Assembly (NCBI GenBank): GCA_038503035.1
Contig: JAVSML010018993.1
Coordinates: forward strand, 1 to 64,000
Source of the DNA: Crocodylus rhombifer
Taxonomy: Eukaryota; Chordata; Crocodylia; Crocodylidae
Length of the DNA: 64,000 nt
Reading direction: 5' to 3'
Shown: positions 37,201 through 48,100 of the stretch, piece after piece
Numbering within the stretch: the first letter of the stretch is position 1
How the letters are laid out: each line of letters opens with the position of its first letter
The notes under the pieces: model-generated
What the model saw: the letters and a program-made list of their open reading frames with translations, nothing else
What the model was told of the DNA's origin: nothing
Databases searched by the model: none
Translations under genes and position numbers: made by a program

Positions 37201-38659
37201 TCCTCCCTTCTAGTGTGCCTACATCCCCCCACATCTTAGTGTTGTCTGCGAATTTGAACAGGGTGCTTTTTACCCCCTCGTCCAAGTTGCTGATGAAGAT
37301 GTTGAACCATGTGGGCCCGAGAACTGAGCCCTGGTGGACCCCACTGCCCACGTCCCTCCAGGTCAAATAGGACCCATCCACCACCACTCTCTGGGTGCGG
37401 CCCTCCAGCCAGTTAGTGACCCATTTGACTGTGTAGGTGTCGACGCCATGGTGCCCTAGTTTTTTAATGAGAATGGGGTTACAGACGGTGTCAAAGGCCT
37501 TCCTAAAGTCCAGAAATACTACATCCACTGCTACCCCTGTGTCTAAGGATTTTGTGACCTGGTCATAGAAGGCTACCAAGTTGGTCTGACAGGACCTGCC
37601 CCCAGTGAACCCATGTTGGTTGCCCAACACCAGAAGGGGTTCAGTCTCTCGAAGGTGGAAGGCTGCCTGTGGAACCAGCACATGGGATGTGCTGCAGTGA
37701 ACAGATTGAAGTTCTGCCTTAAGCCCCAGCCCCACATTGTCACTGCTGCACAATCCCGACCCTGCCCGCTCCACTCTGACACCACTCTCTGGCCAAGGAC
37801 ACCTTGCCCACAGATGTCACGGGGCCATTTCTATGGATGCCCACCTGTCTGCTCCACCCTGCGCTCCTGGCAGTGAGTGCAGGGCAGACATGCTAGAGTG
37901 CCTGGGTAGTAGGGCTGGGTCTAGTGGCAGTGGTGACACCGGCAGCAGCAACTAGTGTGATGGGGAGAGCGACCTGCCATTTGTGCAAGCTGCCAGGAAG
38001 CCAAGTCCGGCTGCCCCTGCCATGCTGCCTGGCCCTGCAGACAACAGTTCCTGGCATGCCCAAGAGCTCCATTCCAGGCAGCACTTCCTCATCCAGGGGT
38101 GGTGGGACTAGTTGCATGCTCCACAGCCTGGGCTGCTCTCCCCACATCTAGTCCTGGCAGGACGGAGGGACCCGCTGCAGGCTGAATAGAATCACTTAGT
38201 GGGTTGGATCTGGCCCATGGGCTGTATTTTTTTTCTTTTTTTTTTTATTTATTTTTGCCCACCCCTAGCCTAACTTCTTTGTTGCATGCATTTTTAAGGT
38301 GCGCTCAGCTGAATAACAAAGTGTCAAAGCTCTCCAGTGAGCTGAAGGAGGAACAAGAACTGAACAAATGCTTGCGAGCTAATCAAGTCTTGCTTCAGAA
38401 CAAGCTGAAGGAGGAAGAAAAGGTGCTGAAGGAAACTTGTGAGCAGAAGGACCTTCAGATCTCGGAGATCCAGGAGCAGCTGCGAGACGTAATGTTCTAT
38501 CTAGAAACACAGCAGAAAATTAACCACCTCCCGGCTGAGACGAGGCAGGAGATCCAGGAAGGACAGATCAACATTGCGATGGCATCTTCTGCGAGCACCC
38601 CAGCAGGGGGCACAGGCAAACCCTCTTCCAGGAGGGGCCGGGGCAAAAGGGGCAAGTGA
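19813..38659 (+). CDS. BRAP: BRAP, BRCA1-associated protein / IMP ubiquitin ligase (12 exons, complete)
   Basis: Twelve exons with GT-AG borders join in frame to 1779 bases and 592 residues, the same length as the human protein. BRAP is a cytoplasmic RING E3 ligase that binds nuclear localisation signals (first found with BRCA1). It also restrains MAPK signalling by blocking KSR1-dependent Raf-MEK complexes until active Ras triggers its self-ubiquitination. Domain order is the BRAP2/RRM-like region (about 140-250), RING (about 265-304), UBP zinc finger (about 318-375) and a long coiled coil (about 376-545), then a Ser/Gly stretch and a basic tail ending KRGK. The start codon context is weak (C at -3), but the initial [16 protein letters not shown] matches the family closely. 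Introns 6 and 11 contain antisense CR1 copies. No disabling change is seen. Confidence 0.98.
20058..20182 (-). mobile_element. CR1 3'-end fragment in BRAP intron 1
   Basis: The plus strand shows 'catttcataaacac', then 'agggctggaagggac' and 'atcatcgagtccagccccct'. This is the reverse complement of a CR1 3' terminus. Only about 120 bases remain, as is usual for 5'-truncated CR1 copies. It is antisense to BRAP. Confidence 0.85.
21579..21665 (-). repeat. Second copy of the interspersed sauropsid repeat (opposite orientation)
   Basis: Read on the minus strand it shows 'cctgatgaagggtgactgtg', 'ccaaaagcttgctaagaac' and 'cgtctaataaagatg', in that order. The phrases match a frequent reptile repeat and overlap in type with the copy at 13470-13605. 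It lies in BRAP intron 2. Confidence 0.5.
23624..23721 (-). mobile_element. CR1 3'-end fragment in BRAP intron 4
   Basis: The plus strand has the duplicated 3' tail (ttcatagatttcatagac), then 'agggctggaagggacctcg' and 'ccctgcccaaagggcagg'. This is the same subfamily as the long copy at 27.6 kb. About 98 bases remain. Confidence 0.9.
25565..25755 (-). repeat. MIR-like SINE remnant
   Basis: In BRAP intron 5 the plus strand reads 'ctttgcaacacccctctaag' and then an 'aggaagtaaactgcaattaa' stretch with 'cagagctgggaatgaaacc'. This fits the reverse complement of MIR over most of its length, with many substitutions. Confidence 0.5.
26012..31256 (+). CDS. BRAP: BRAP exons 6-7: RING finger (residues 251-325)
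   Basis: Exons are 26012-26160 and 31181-31256, separated by a 5-kb intron that splits the Thr codon just before the last two RING cysteines. Zinc ligands are Cys265, Cys268, Cys284, His286, His289, Cys292, Cys301 and Cys304, a complete set with the CPVC closing motif. Exon 7 also supplies Cys318 and Cys321, the first ligands of the UBP finger. Confidence 0.97.
26161..31180 (+). other. BRAP: BRAP intron 6 (5.0 kb), host of the long CR1 copy
   Basis: The intron splits the RING-encoding exons. Its first 1.46 kb and last 0.45 kb are AT-rich unique sequence in which I see no gene. The middle about 3.1 kb is an antisense CR1 element. Confidence 0.7.
27625..30720 (-). mobile_element. CR1 LINE, nearly full ORF2, inactivated (copy A)
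   Basis: On the minus strand the pieces follow ORF2 order. They are the endonuclease N-terminus with [12 protein letters not shown] and TETWWD (30492-30232), the endonuclease with VYYRPP and MGDFNYPDI (30150-29857), a linker (29708-29229), reverse transcriptase fingers with [10 protein letters not shown] (29194-28865), RT palm with [20 protein letters not shown] and FADDTKL (28857-28117) and the C-terminal region (28104-27718). A short 3' UTR then ends in the ATCTATGAA-type tail. The six pieces lie in different frames or are separated by stops, so the copy is dead, though the FADD catalytic pair is intact. ORF1 is absent, consistent with 5' truncation. The left edge is clear; the right edge is approximate. 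Confidence 0.95.
31851..32601 (+). CDS. BRAP: BRAP exons 8-9: UBP-type zinc finger (residues 326-408)
   Basis: Exons are 31851-31989 and 32492-32601. Together with exon 7 they form a ZnF-UBP domain: CxxC at 318-321, then [14 protein letters not shown] (Cys330, Cys333, Cys338), followed by His345, His349 and nearby histidines in the [15 protein letters not shown] segment. This fold binds the free C-terminus of ubiquitin. It ends with [17 protein letters not shown]. Confidence 0.97.
31990..35933 (+). other. BRAP: BRAP introns 8-10
   Basis: The introns span 31990-32491, 32602-34013 and 34104-35933, around exons 9 (32492-32601) and 10 (34014-34103). They are AT-rich with several poly-T and poly-A runs. 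The only element I recognise is the CR1 tail near 35.1 kb. Confidence 0.6.
34014..38659 (+). CDS. BRAP: BRAP exons 10-12: coiled coil and basic tail (residues 409-592)
   Basis: Exons are 34014-34103, 35934-36037 and 38299-38659, the last including TGA. They code for a long charged heptad-rich helix (for example [20 protein letters not shown]) used for self-association and partner binding. It is followed by [20 protein letters not shown] and a Ser/Gly-rich, Arg/Lys-rich end. The open frame extends upstream of 38299 into the intron, but the acceptor and phase fix the exon start at 38299. Confidence 0.96.
35085..35235 (+). mobile_element. CR1 3'-end fragment on the plus strand in BRAP intron 10
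   Basis: The plus strand reads 'actggacaagcacctggtag', then 'cagggcagggagtcaaact' and 'aaggtcccttccagccctg'. This is a CR1 C-terminal end plus 3' UTR in sense orientation. It is the only clear CR1 piece in the window on the plus strand. Confidence 0.8.
36366..37630 (-). mobile_element. CR1 LINE, RT domain to 3' end (copy B)
   Basis: The minus strand carries [32 protein letters not shown] and a mutated catalytic motif FADNTKM in place of FADD, then the C-terminal region in a shifted frame, ending with a CR1 3' tail at 36366. A frameshift near 36.95 kb separates RT from the C-terminus ([20 protein letters not shown] lies in another frame). The right edge near 37630 is where CR1 similarity stops. 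Its 3' UTR differs from copy A, so it is a different subfamily. It lies in BRAP intron 11, antisense to the gene. Confidence 0.93.
38185..38272. mobile_element. Possible hAT-type DNA transposon end
   Basis: The sequence 'gggttggatctggcccatgg' followed by a T-rich run and TTTGCCCACCCCTAG resembles the terminal part of hAT-family elements, whose inverted repeat begins CAGGGGTGGGCAA. The other end is not certain: CAGGGGTGG at 38094-38102 is a weak candidate. It ends just upstream of BRAP exon 12. Confidence 0.35.
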
Positions 38660-39125
38660 GGTTTAGGTCAGTCTTGCCCAACTGAACGTGCTTCTGAAAA
38701 GCCAGGCACAGGAGTTTCAGGACTCGGGCTGAATGCTAGGTTGAACACTACACACCCAGTCTGGTAAGGTTCAGTTAGAAGCTGTTCTTAGAGCTTTTCA
38801 TAAAGCTGTCTGCCAGCCAACGGGGAGTCTATGGTATTTAAAACCATCTCACTGCACTATCCAGCTAATGTTAGACGGATCTTAATTATCATTTTACCTT
38901 CCTACCTTCTGAAAGCCTCTCCCCATGCTGTGCAGTTTACCTTCTCCTTGGAGTGTGTAGCCTGTTTTAGGTGAGTGTGTTTCAAGTCCAAAAGCAAATC
39001 GCAGATTCCCTCCAAAGGGATATTGCACCAGAGCTTGGGCCAAATGCTGACTTCCATCTCTTCCCTTAGAGGCCAAGCTTAGAAATGTTCCTATTTAATA
39101 AAAGCTTTTATTTGAAAATCACTTT
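38660..39125 (+). other. BRAP: BRAP 3' UTR (to the first poly(A) signal)
   Basis: The segment follows the BRAP stop codon and contains no other open frame of note. It is closed by an AATAAA about 440 bases downstream. Longer forms using the later signal at 39525-39530 are possible. Confidence 0.6.
39097..39102 (+). terminator. BRAP: BRAP polyadenylation signal (AATAAA)
   Basis: This is the first canonical AATAAA after the BRAP stop codon. A second AATAAA at 39525-39530 could produce a longer transcript. Confidence 0.6.
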
Positions 39126-42100
39126 TCAGATACAAGTGCCCCCCCCCCTTTAGACTGTGCAACCAGAGCCCTGCAGCAGTGTATTAATACAGGTATAAAG
39201 TAGTTAGCTTAGACATGAAACAGAGCTAAGTGTAAACCATGTTTTTGCTGTCAAGAAGTCTTAGCTATGATCATTTTGGAACATATCTAAGATGGTAGCT
39301 GCTGTAAGGGAATTCATGTTCAGGCAATTAGCCGCTTATTCCTTGAGGCGGTCTGGTGCTGTGCTAATGGCTTTAGAGTGCAAAAGCACACACAAGCTTT
39401 GTGCTGCTGAAATTATTTAGCATAACAATAATCATTTCTATTCATTGAGAACCTTTCACACAAGGACCTGTTGCATGCTTCCAGCCATTGCCGATCAGCG
39501 CTGACAGGATGTATATCTTCTTAGAATAAAATGCATATGCATTGTATAAATACAGTTTAAATGTGGGGAAGGCAGTAATGACACTAGTGAGGCAGGGGAA
39601 TGAATTGTGCGAGAACAGTCACTTAGATCTGTCACCTTTCAGGGTCTGTCCCACATACTCGTACTTCACAGTAGTTGCCTTCCATCCCTTAAGGAATTGT
39701 GTGTGCTCTGCGTGCAACCTAAACAGCTTGTTATCGGGCTGAAACGTAAGCAAGCTCCACCCAGAGTGGGGTGCAAAAGCAGTTCACTGACTGGATGCGC
39801 CTATTTATATGCACTTCCCACAGTATTTGAACACTTAATGCTCCCTTTTTCCTTGCACCTGTAACGTGCTCTAGTTTTTTCTGGCAGAGATGTGTATTCA
39901 AAAATCACCATACAGTCTGCCCTGTTGGCAGGGAAACTCTTGAGGGAGAATCCAGTGTACAAACCTGACTCTTGGTCCTAGAACATGTACTAACTTTTGA
40001 CAGCTCACCCTGCAAAACTTGCCCGTTCGCAAAGGCTTGAATGCGTTGGTCCCATTCTGTTGTGCTTGATGGGTACCAAGCATCAAACAGAAACTGGGCT
40101 CATCCTTCCCTACCAATGAGTGGAGGTGGGAATCTTGTGCCCAGGCCCCAAGAACTAAAGCAGATCCTGTTCGGTTACTGGACCTGTAGTTATGACGTTG
40201 GTGTGGGATTTTTATTTTATTATTTTTAAATGCTGAGACAGTGGAAGTGCAGCTGTGACTTGCCCAACTCCTAGGAGGAGCTAAGAAGTGAAACTAGTGT
40301 TGGTGTTGTATAGCAGACTAAATCATTCTCGTGATAGGGTCACATGTGAGTTATAGTAGTCACAACCAGGACAGAAAGGCTAAAATCTAGTTTTAACCAG
40401 TTGCAGGCTTATTTTTAAGAACATTCCGCTATACATGGCTCTCAGCACACTGTATGCTGCTTTGTCTTTGGTTTCTAGACATGCTCCAGCTTAAGCTTTT
40501 ATCTCTCTTTTAACTTTGTAGCATGAATGTAACTTAATTTTTTCTAATGTGTGGATTGGACAAACAGGTTTCAGCCTTCTGTAAAATACAGAATCAGACT
40601 TCTACAATCTAGCTTGCTCTCCTATAGAAATTCTATTTTATTTAAAATCTATTTTTACACCAGTCGGGATCCTCCTGTCTTTTGCTGATAGCTTGCTTTC
40701 TGTAGAGCACTGAGATGCTGTACTAGATTTTTTTAATCTAAAATGTGGTGTATGGTAGGGATTTTGGAGAGGAAGGGTTGAGGGGTAGGGTAGTATCTGT
40801 TCACACGGTTGAGGAACATCTCCAATAGTGAAGGAGAGTTGCATTTTGAGGGTCAGAAAGAAAATAGTCCAAGAGACATGGTGGAGAAACTTGAAATAAA
40901 ATGGTGGCAAAAGTGAAACTGCCTCCAAGTTTTATCAAAGTAAATATTAGGAAAGCCAGTTTAAATCCACCTTGTGCCTGGAGCATACATGATGGTCAAC
41001 ATCCTGTAAAGTGGGCAGATGTTTCTGAGTTGGTCTTCATATCTGATTCATCTCTCTCTGCAACTGAAGATGAACAGGCTGGGGTTGAACAAAACTCCTT
41101 GTTGGAGCTAAACTGCTTTGTCCGGGAGGTGCCCCATCCTCCTCCAGCCTCGCAAGGCTTCACCTAGAAGCCTGCATGTCTGCTGCCTATACCACTCTTT
41201 GGCTATGGTGAAATAGGACTTTGCTCTCCTGAGCAGTAGCACAGCACTTTCCACAGGCACCAAGTTATCCTGAAGAAGTTTGCCAAGTGTTTGCACAGAA
41301 TTTAATCTGGTTTGGTTTTTTGGTTTTGGTTTCGTTTTGTTTTTTTGGTTGGGGATTTTTTTTTAAGATGGAAAAAGAGAACCTGACCAATTCCCTTTTA
41401 AGACTGATACTGTACTGTCCTGTAACATCTGAAACAAAAATTAATGGCTGTATTAAAACTGCTGAAAAGTGGGTGGATGGATGGTCTCTCTCTCTCCCTC
41501 TCCCTCCCCCTCCTTAAATGCAACTGAGTGGTGGTATTCAGCTAGTGCTGTAGGAAAATCACTCTCTGCTTTCTAAGTTGGATGATGAAAGAGTCCGGCT
41601 GCATCTAAGGGGAAGAAAGTCCCAGCTTGTTCATCACTACTTGAACTTGGGGGTGTAGGCAGGGGCAAAGGGAGTCTGGCTTTATTTTCTTAAGTGCTTT
41701 CATGTGTGGTTTATCCTAGCTAGATGCCTCATTTGCTTGGATTTGCCGTCAGGGATAGAACTAATGACAGCTCTGACCTCTAAACACCTCTCCTTAGGCC
41801 TTTGCTCTAGCTTCTCTTGTGTCTGAATTGTGCAGTTCTTCTGCTCCAAGAACAAGCCTTCAGCTGTGGCTCCCAGTTCCCCGCTGCTGTGAGTGCCTCA
41901 GCAGGCCCACCACGTTTAGTTAGGAATTCGGTTCCTCCCAGGACTTCTGCCCATGGCCGCCAGTCGCCGGAAAACCTTGGAGCAAAGTGTGTATGTGTTG
42001 GGACCAAAGCGTTTTGGAGAGAGCTGGCCTTAAACAAGACTGCAACATCCAGCTTCTATAGTGTTTACAGTCTAATAGAAACTTTTTTTTTCCCCCTGCT

Positions 42101-42344
42101 AGTGGCACAAGTTTTTTTAGGGGCCTATAGCTCCTTCCCGAGTCCCCTTCTCCGGGAACATGTGCTCCCCTCATAGCTACTTAGTGTCCCTTTAGCCTCC
42201 AGGTGAGCAAAGCAGCCATCAGACTTGGTACTGGAGCCTGGAAGTACTGGGCTGTCCTGTAACTGCCCCCAAGTGTGGGTTATTAATTCATGTATCCACT
42301 GCCTGTTTAGTTTGGTTTTTTTAATGGTTCCTTAAGTGAAACCA

Positions 42345-42410
42345 ATACTTCTCAAACATTTTGGGGTCATACCCCTTTTAACTTTGTTATAGGCTATGTG
42401 CCCCCATGAA
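42345..42410 (+). mobile_element. Possible hAT-like terminal fragment
   Basis: The phrase 'cttctcaaacattttggggt' followed by 'catacccctttta' resembles the start of many hAT elements (a TTCTCAAACTTTTTGGGTCA type end). The other end was not found, so this is a weak call. Confidence 0.3.
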
Positions 42411-43769
42411 TCCATGTTAATGAGGATAAAAATAACACTTTGTTACCACATCTGCTCTGTAATGTTTCCAACAAATGCAGTCGACCTTACTTTTTTTTTC
42501 CCCCCTTTTTTTACATTTTTCTTTTCTCCTCTTTCCCATTCCTAGAAGATTGCTGTGGCTCCTAGCCTGAGGACCTTCATGCAGGGAAATACAAACTCAG
42601 TGTGCAGTAACTTCCTTGCACTGACCAGGCCAACAGGGTAATAATGCAGCTATTACAGGGATCAGAAATCCAGAGCTGGAAGAAGAAACTGGGTAAAGTG
42701 TGAAGTTTCTTCTAAGACACTTAAGCTTATTTTTCCTTTCACCCACATCCTTTCCAAGCAATCTGCAAATCAGGGAAATACCGTAAAGGGGCCTGGCTCC
42801 TTTTTGGGGGGAGGAGTGGGTGATGACAGCCAGGACTCTAGCACGCTGGGGGGTTTTAGGTCCTGCCCAGGAGTCTGTTCCCCTCTCATTCTTGCTGGCC
42901 CTAGTCCTCAAGTTAAATATCCAAATCAGGAACAAGTCCTGGAAAGGGGAGTTTGTTCCTCAGGTGCTACCGGGGTGGGTGGGAGTGCATCCTGTGCTGG
43001 ACAGTGTTTGCTTGAGAAGGTGCTGCAGTACCTGGTGGTCTTCCTGCAGGCCGGGCTTGGCACACTCAAAGTCCCAGGGTTCCTCTGGCTGTGGAGCTCC
43101 AGCACCTTTCTCAGAAGTAGGTTGGACTGCTGGGGCCAGGCACAAGATACTGGCTGGCTGCCACAGCCTGGATGGGACCTGATGGCTGAGGAGCTGCAGC
43201 CTCCCCTGAAGGGGAAGTTGTCCCAGAGGCCCTGCCTGCAGCCCTGCCTCTCCTGATGAACCAACGAGGCAGTGGATCTTGGTCAGGCTGCAAGCATAAC
43301 TCGGGCCTTGCGTGAAGAGGTATGTAGCCAAGGAGGCATCATTTTTCCCTCTGAAGGGCTCAGGCAGCTTCAAGCCCTGACAAGCCCTAGAAAGCTCAGA
43401 CCCATTGTCCTGGTGTTTCTAATCTTAATTAACGCAAATAAAATATCTCCAAGTTTGAGTCCGGAGGACAAACTTCCCCTCCCCATCCTCTTCCTCACAG
43501 CTCACTGTTATGCTGCTTCCTCTGGTGATTTTTGGGGTTCATAGGGGATGCAAAACGACCCCTGCATTGGAATCTGCCAGGCAGAGGATGTTAGCTGGCC
43601 TGTTGGTAACCCTGGTCATGTTGGCTGTCAGGTGTTAAGTTATCTTTCATCCCAAAGTGCTTCATATGTGGTGTTTTCTCTCTGCTGAAGCTGCCAGCCA
43701 TTCCTGCCACAGCTTGCTGTATAACAGACTCATGAAATCCCTCAGTGCCCCTCTGCAATAGGAGCTTGA

Positions 43770-43860
43770 GTTACAGGAGAAACAGCATGGAAAGGTTAAA
43801 TGATTTGCCTGAATTCCTGCTCACTGCAGGGGTGTCTGAAGAGCTGCAAGCAAGACTGGA
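43770..43860 (-). repeat. MIR-like SINE remnant
   Basis: The plus strand reads 'aaggttaaatgatttgcctg' in a context resembling the reverse complement of the MIR core. It is short and diverged. Confidence 0.35.
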
Positions 43861-43984
43861 GCCTTGTTATGGGATGTGTCATACATGTATGTAATAAGAG
43901 ACCATCCTCGTTTCCAAGACCCAGCAGTTTGACTAGATAAGACAGCCAATGAGCAGATGAGAGGGAAGAAGACTTAACAGTTGC

Positions 43985-44085
43985 TAGAAGCATGTACAGA
44001 TGGGAGAGCTGAGGCCCAGAGCATGAAATCTAACAGAGCCAGGAAATGTGTGTAGCACTTAAATCTCAACCCAGTATACTAACTG
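43985..44085 (-). repeat. MIR-like SINE remnant
   Basis: 'gatgggagagctgaggccca' followed by 'aacagagccaggaaatg' fits the reverse complement of MIR with an internal deletion. Confidence 0.5.
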
Positions 44086-45141
44086 CAAGGCCAGCCTTCC
44101 TTGTCTGTCCCCTGAGCCCGAGACAGCTGCCTGGAAGAATGATGCTCAAATGATGCACTTGGAGTTTCTGACTGAATGTGACGTTTTCCCTTTGAGAATG
44201 ACTTGGTAGATTTGGTAAGTTTGCAGCATTCAGAAGCAAAGGGAAAAGAACCAGAGAGCAAGAGAGTGGCCATGATCTCCCCTGTTCACAGCTCTGAATG
44301 AGCATATCACATTGGAGATATTTCTGGGAGCAAGCTCCCAGGGGGTTAGAGGGCAAACTGCCTCCTTTAAAAGGGAAAATAAAGTCCTATTGTAACCTGC
44401 AAGGACCTGAATTGTCCATAACACGGGCCCATCAAAAGCAGAGAGGAATAGCTGCCAGAGTGTGGGAACACAGCAGCGAAGGAAAGGGAAAGGCCGATCG
44501 CAGTCTACAGCATGGAAGGCTGCAGGCTGGGAGTGATTCATCTAGAAACGGGCACAGTGAAAACTGAAGCATTTGCGATTGAGCCTGGCTGGTTTTCAGT
44601 AATCCCATTGCAGTGAATACAGCTAATCTTGGTGAGGCCCTTCCCACACAGGGTAGCTGAGTGCAGGCACTGTGCAGTGGAGTTAATTACATATATTGAA
44701 TTCTATAGCGGTTCCAGAGCAGGCACGTGCCATGGCCCCGGGTCTGTGTTGATGACTCGGGAGCTGCCTCTCTTGGCCCTGCGTCTTCCCAGAGCAGCTC
44801 TGTACACTGACAACCCCCGCTTGCTGCCACCACCCCGACCCTACGCCTCAGCAGCTCGACGGTCCCTGGGCAGTCCCTCGCGCACAGACTGTAAATGCCA
44901 GGGCTTGTGCAACGGCATTTGCGTTGGACACCTGTGTTATTGTACGAGGTCTAGCTCTTGCAGACAGGGCTCTTTCCTATTAGTCACATTCCTTCTCCCT
45001 GCGCATGGTGAGCAGAGGGATCTGGCACGTGCTCTCTGCTCTGTTTATTCAGGCTGGGACTTTTCAGCTGGGACAAGCTCTCTCGGGCCTCTGAAAATTC
45101 CTTCCCCAGTCTGCATTGGTTTACAAGTTGGCTCACAATTC

Positions 45142-48100
45142 GTAGCATTGTAGAAGTAGGGTCAGAAGGGACCTTGTAGATCTTTAAGTCCAACCCCCTG
45201 CCTGGGCAGGAGAAAAACTGGGCTCAAATGACTCCAGCCAGGTAGGCATCAAACCTCTTAAAGACCCCCAGGGTCAGGGCCAGCACCACTTCCCTTGGAA
45301 GTTGGTTCCAGATCCTAGCCGCCCTGACCGTGAAGTCGTTCTTATGGATGTCTAATCTAAACCTCCCCTCCAACAACTTGTGGCCATTATTCCTTGTTAT
45401 GCCAGGGGCTCTAGGGGAAACAAGGTCTCCCCCAAACCCTTCTGGTCCCCCCTAGTGAGTTTATAGACGGTCACCAGGTCCCCCCTCAGCCTTCTCTTGG
45501 GAAGGCTGGACAGGTTCGGGTCCCGCAGTCTCTCATTGTAGGGTCTGCCCTGTTGTCCCTGGATCATGTAGGTGGCCTCTGGAGCCTCTCCATGATGTCC
45601 ACATCCCTCCAGAAGTGGGGTGCACAGAACTGGACGCAGTACTCCAGCTGTGGCCTGACCAGTGCCGCATAGAGGGGGAGGATCACCTCCCCGGACCTGC
45701 TAGAGATGCAGCTGTGGATGCATGCCAAGGTCCGGTTAGCCCTGCCAGCTGTGACTTCGCATTGTCGCCCCATGTTCATCTTGACCCTGAGATCCCTTTC
45801 TGCCTCTGTGCTCTCAAGAAGGGAGTTTCCTATCTTATAAGTGTGCTGCTGGTTACTACTGCCCACGTGCAGCACCCTGCGCTTCTCAGTATTGAAACAC
45901 ATCCTGTTTTTGTTAGCCCACCCCTGCAACCTATCCAGGTCTTGCTGCAGTCCTTCCCTCCCTGCTAGCGTACTTACCTCACCCCAAATTTTGTATCATC
46001 AGCAAAGGCCTTGCTGAAGTCCAGAAAGACTATGTCCACGGTGACACCTGCATCTAATGCTTTTGTGACCTGATCATAAAGGGCAGTCAGGTTGGTCTGA
46101 CATGACCTGTCCCTAATGAAACCGTGCTGGTTGCCCTTGAGCCTCAGCCCTGAGGCCGGCCCATTGCAGATGTGCTCCTTGAGGATCTTCTCAAAGAGTT
46201 TCCCTGGGATTGAGGTAAGACTGACAGCCCTATAGTTGCCCAGGTCCTCTCTCTTCTCTATTTTAAAGATGGGGACCACATTGGCTATCTTGCAATCATC
46301 TGGCACCTGGCCTGAGCACCACGAGTGCTCGTAAAGCCGTGCCAAGGGCCCTGCAATAACCCCAGCTAGCTCCCTCAACACCCTGGGGTGGAGAGCATCT
46401 GGACCCGCTGATTTGAACACGTCAAGCCCCTGCAGAAGCTCTCCAACCTGGTCCTCAACCTGAGGTCTGGAGGCATCCCCCTCAAATCCGTCTTGCATCC
46501 CATCGGGGAAGTCCCAGTCCCTGCACAAGAAAACGGAGGTGAAGAATTGATAAAGAGGTCTGCTTTCTCCTCTTGTGCAACCACCAGATTGCTCAGAGGA
46601 TCTTGCAGGGGCCCCACATTTCCTGGTGCTTTCTTCATGCTCCCTATATATTTAAAAAAAGGACTTTTTATTATCTTTGATCTTGGACACAAGTCCTAGC
46701 TCTATGTCTGCCCTAGCTTTCCTGACAGCCTCCCTACAGGCCCCAGCAGAGGAGGTGTACTCCTCCCTGGAGATAGCACCCCCCTTCCACCGGGTGTACA
46801 CTGCCTTTTTGGCAATCAGGCATTCCTGGACACCCTTCGTGAGCCAGGGGGGCTTTCGGGCACTCTTGCTCCCCTTGCTTCTTGTTGGCATGGTCACCCC
46901 TTGGGCCCTGAGTATCGTCTCCTTAAGGAATGACCACTTATCTTGGACACTGAGCTCCCCTGCTCTCGGGACCCCCAGCGCCTCTCCTACTAATCTCAGC
47001 TCATTGAAGTTGGCCCTCTTGAAGTCTGGGGCTACCGCCTTGCTGCAGGCCCTCGACACCCTGCGCTGGATGGTGAATTCCAGCAAGCGAGGATCGCTGT
47101 CACCTGGAGGCCCCTGACCAGGTCATCGCCTGTGGCCAGGACCAGGGCCAACAAGGCGTTTCCTCTGGTGGGGCTGTGCACCTCCTGGATTAAGTGGAGG
47201 TCCTGTATCTCGGCCAGGAGCCTCCTGGAACGGTCCGACCTGGCTGACTGTTCCTCCCAGCAGATGTCCGGGTAATTTAAATCATCCATGACAACTACAT
47301 CCCTTGCCTTAAGTGCCTCTGCAAGCTGGCCTGAAAATTCCCAGTCCAGATCCTCCCCTTGGCTGGGGGGTCTGTAGTAGACCCCCACCCCTCTCCCCAC
47401 AGCCCCCTTGTATCTTGACCCAGAGCACTTCTGCTTGCCCCTCTGACCCTGTTCTGCTGGCAGAGGATGTGTATTGCTCCTTGACATGGAGCGCTACACC
47501 CCACCTTTCCTTCCTTCTCTGTCCCGCCTGTAAAGCCCATAGCCCCTAATGCTGACTGCCCAGTCGTGGGGTGAATCCCACCACGTTTCTGTAAGCCCTA
47601 TTATGTCTGGGTCTGAACTGGCTATTCTGAGGGCGAATTCCTCCTGTTTGTTCCCCATGCTACAGGCATTGGTATATAGGCATTTAAGGCCCTGCTTAGC
47701 TGCGTGTGTGTCAACCCCCGATTTGAGAGACTGTCCAGACCCCTGTTTCTTACCTAGGCACTCCTTCCATTTGTCACCTATCTTGCTCGGGTGGTGTCTC
47801 CTCATCTTCCTGTGGCTCCCTCCCCCGGCGAGGGTAGTTTAAAGCTCGCCTTACGAGATCAGCCAACCTGGAAGAGAAGACACGCTTGCCTTTAGGAGAG
47901 AGGTGAAGCCCATCCCACCCCAGCAAGTCCCCTGCCCGAAAGCATGGGTCATTATCTAGGAACCCAAGGCCTACCTGGCAGCACCAAGTGCGTAAGCGCC
48001 GGTTGACTTAGCCAGTGCAGGCCTCGTGTCGCCATCCCCACCTACTCACCAGAAGAAGAGAGGAGAATATCACCTGCGCCCCCGTCTCCTTAAGCTTGTT

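Larger units (their letters stand above)
39126..45141. other. Gene-poor intergenic stretch, first part
   Basis: I see no exon series or RNA gene here. T-rich and G/T-rich runs occur at 41310-41365, and a CT-rich microsatellite at about 41488-41514. A short hAT-like phrase lies near 42347 and MIR remnants near 43.8 and 44.0 kb. GC content rises at 42.8-43.4 kb and 44.6-45.1 kb, but the open frames there have no recognisable domain. Confidence 0.5.

Noticed and set aside
38204..38298. Upstream in-frame extension of BRAP exon 12
   Set aside because: The extension translates a T-rich intron end. The AAG acceptor at 38296-38298 gives the right phase and the conserved KCAQL junction.
42960..43373. 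137-codon minus-strand frame in a GC-rich patch
   Set aside because: Other overlapping frames of similar length exist on both strands, and I find no family resemblance or splice context.
44629..45153. 174-codon plus-strand frame next to CR1 copy C
   Set aside because: There is no recognisable domain, the composition is mixed, and it runs into the CR1 3' tail. Length alone does not support a gene.
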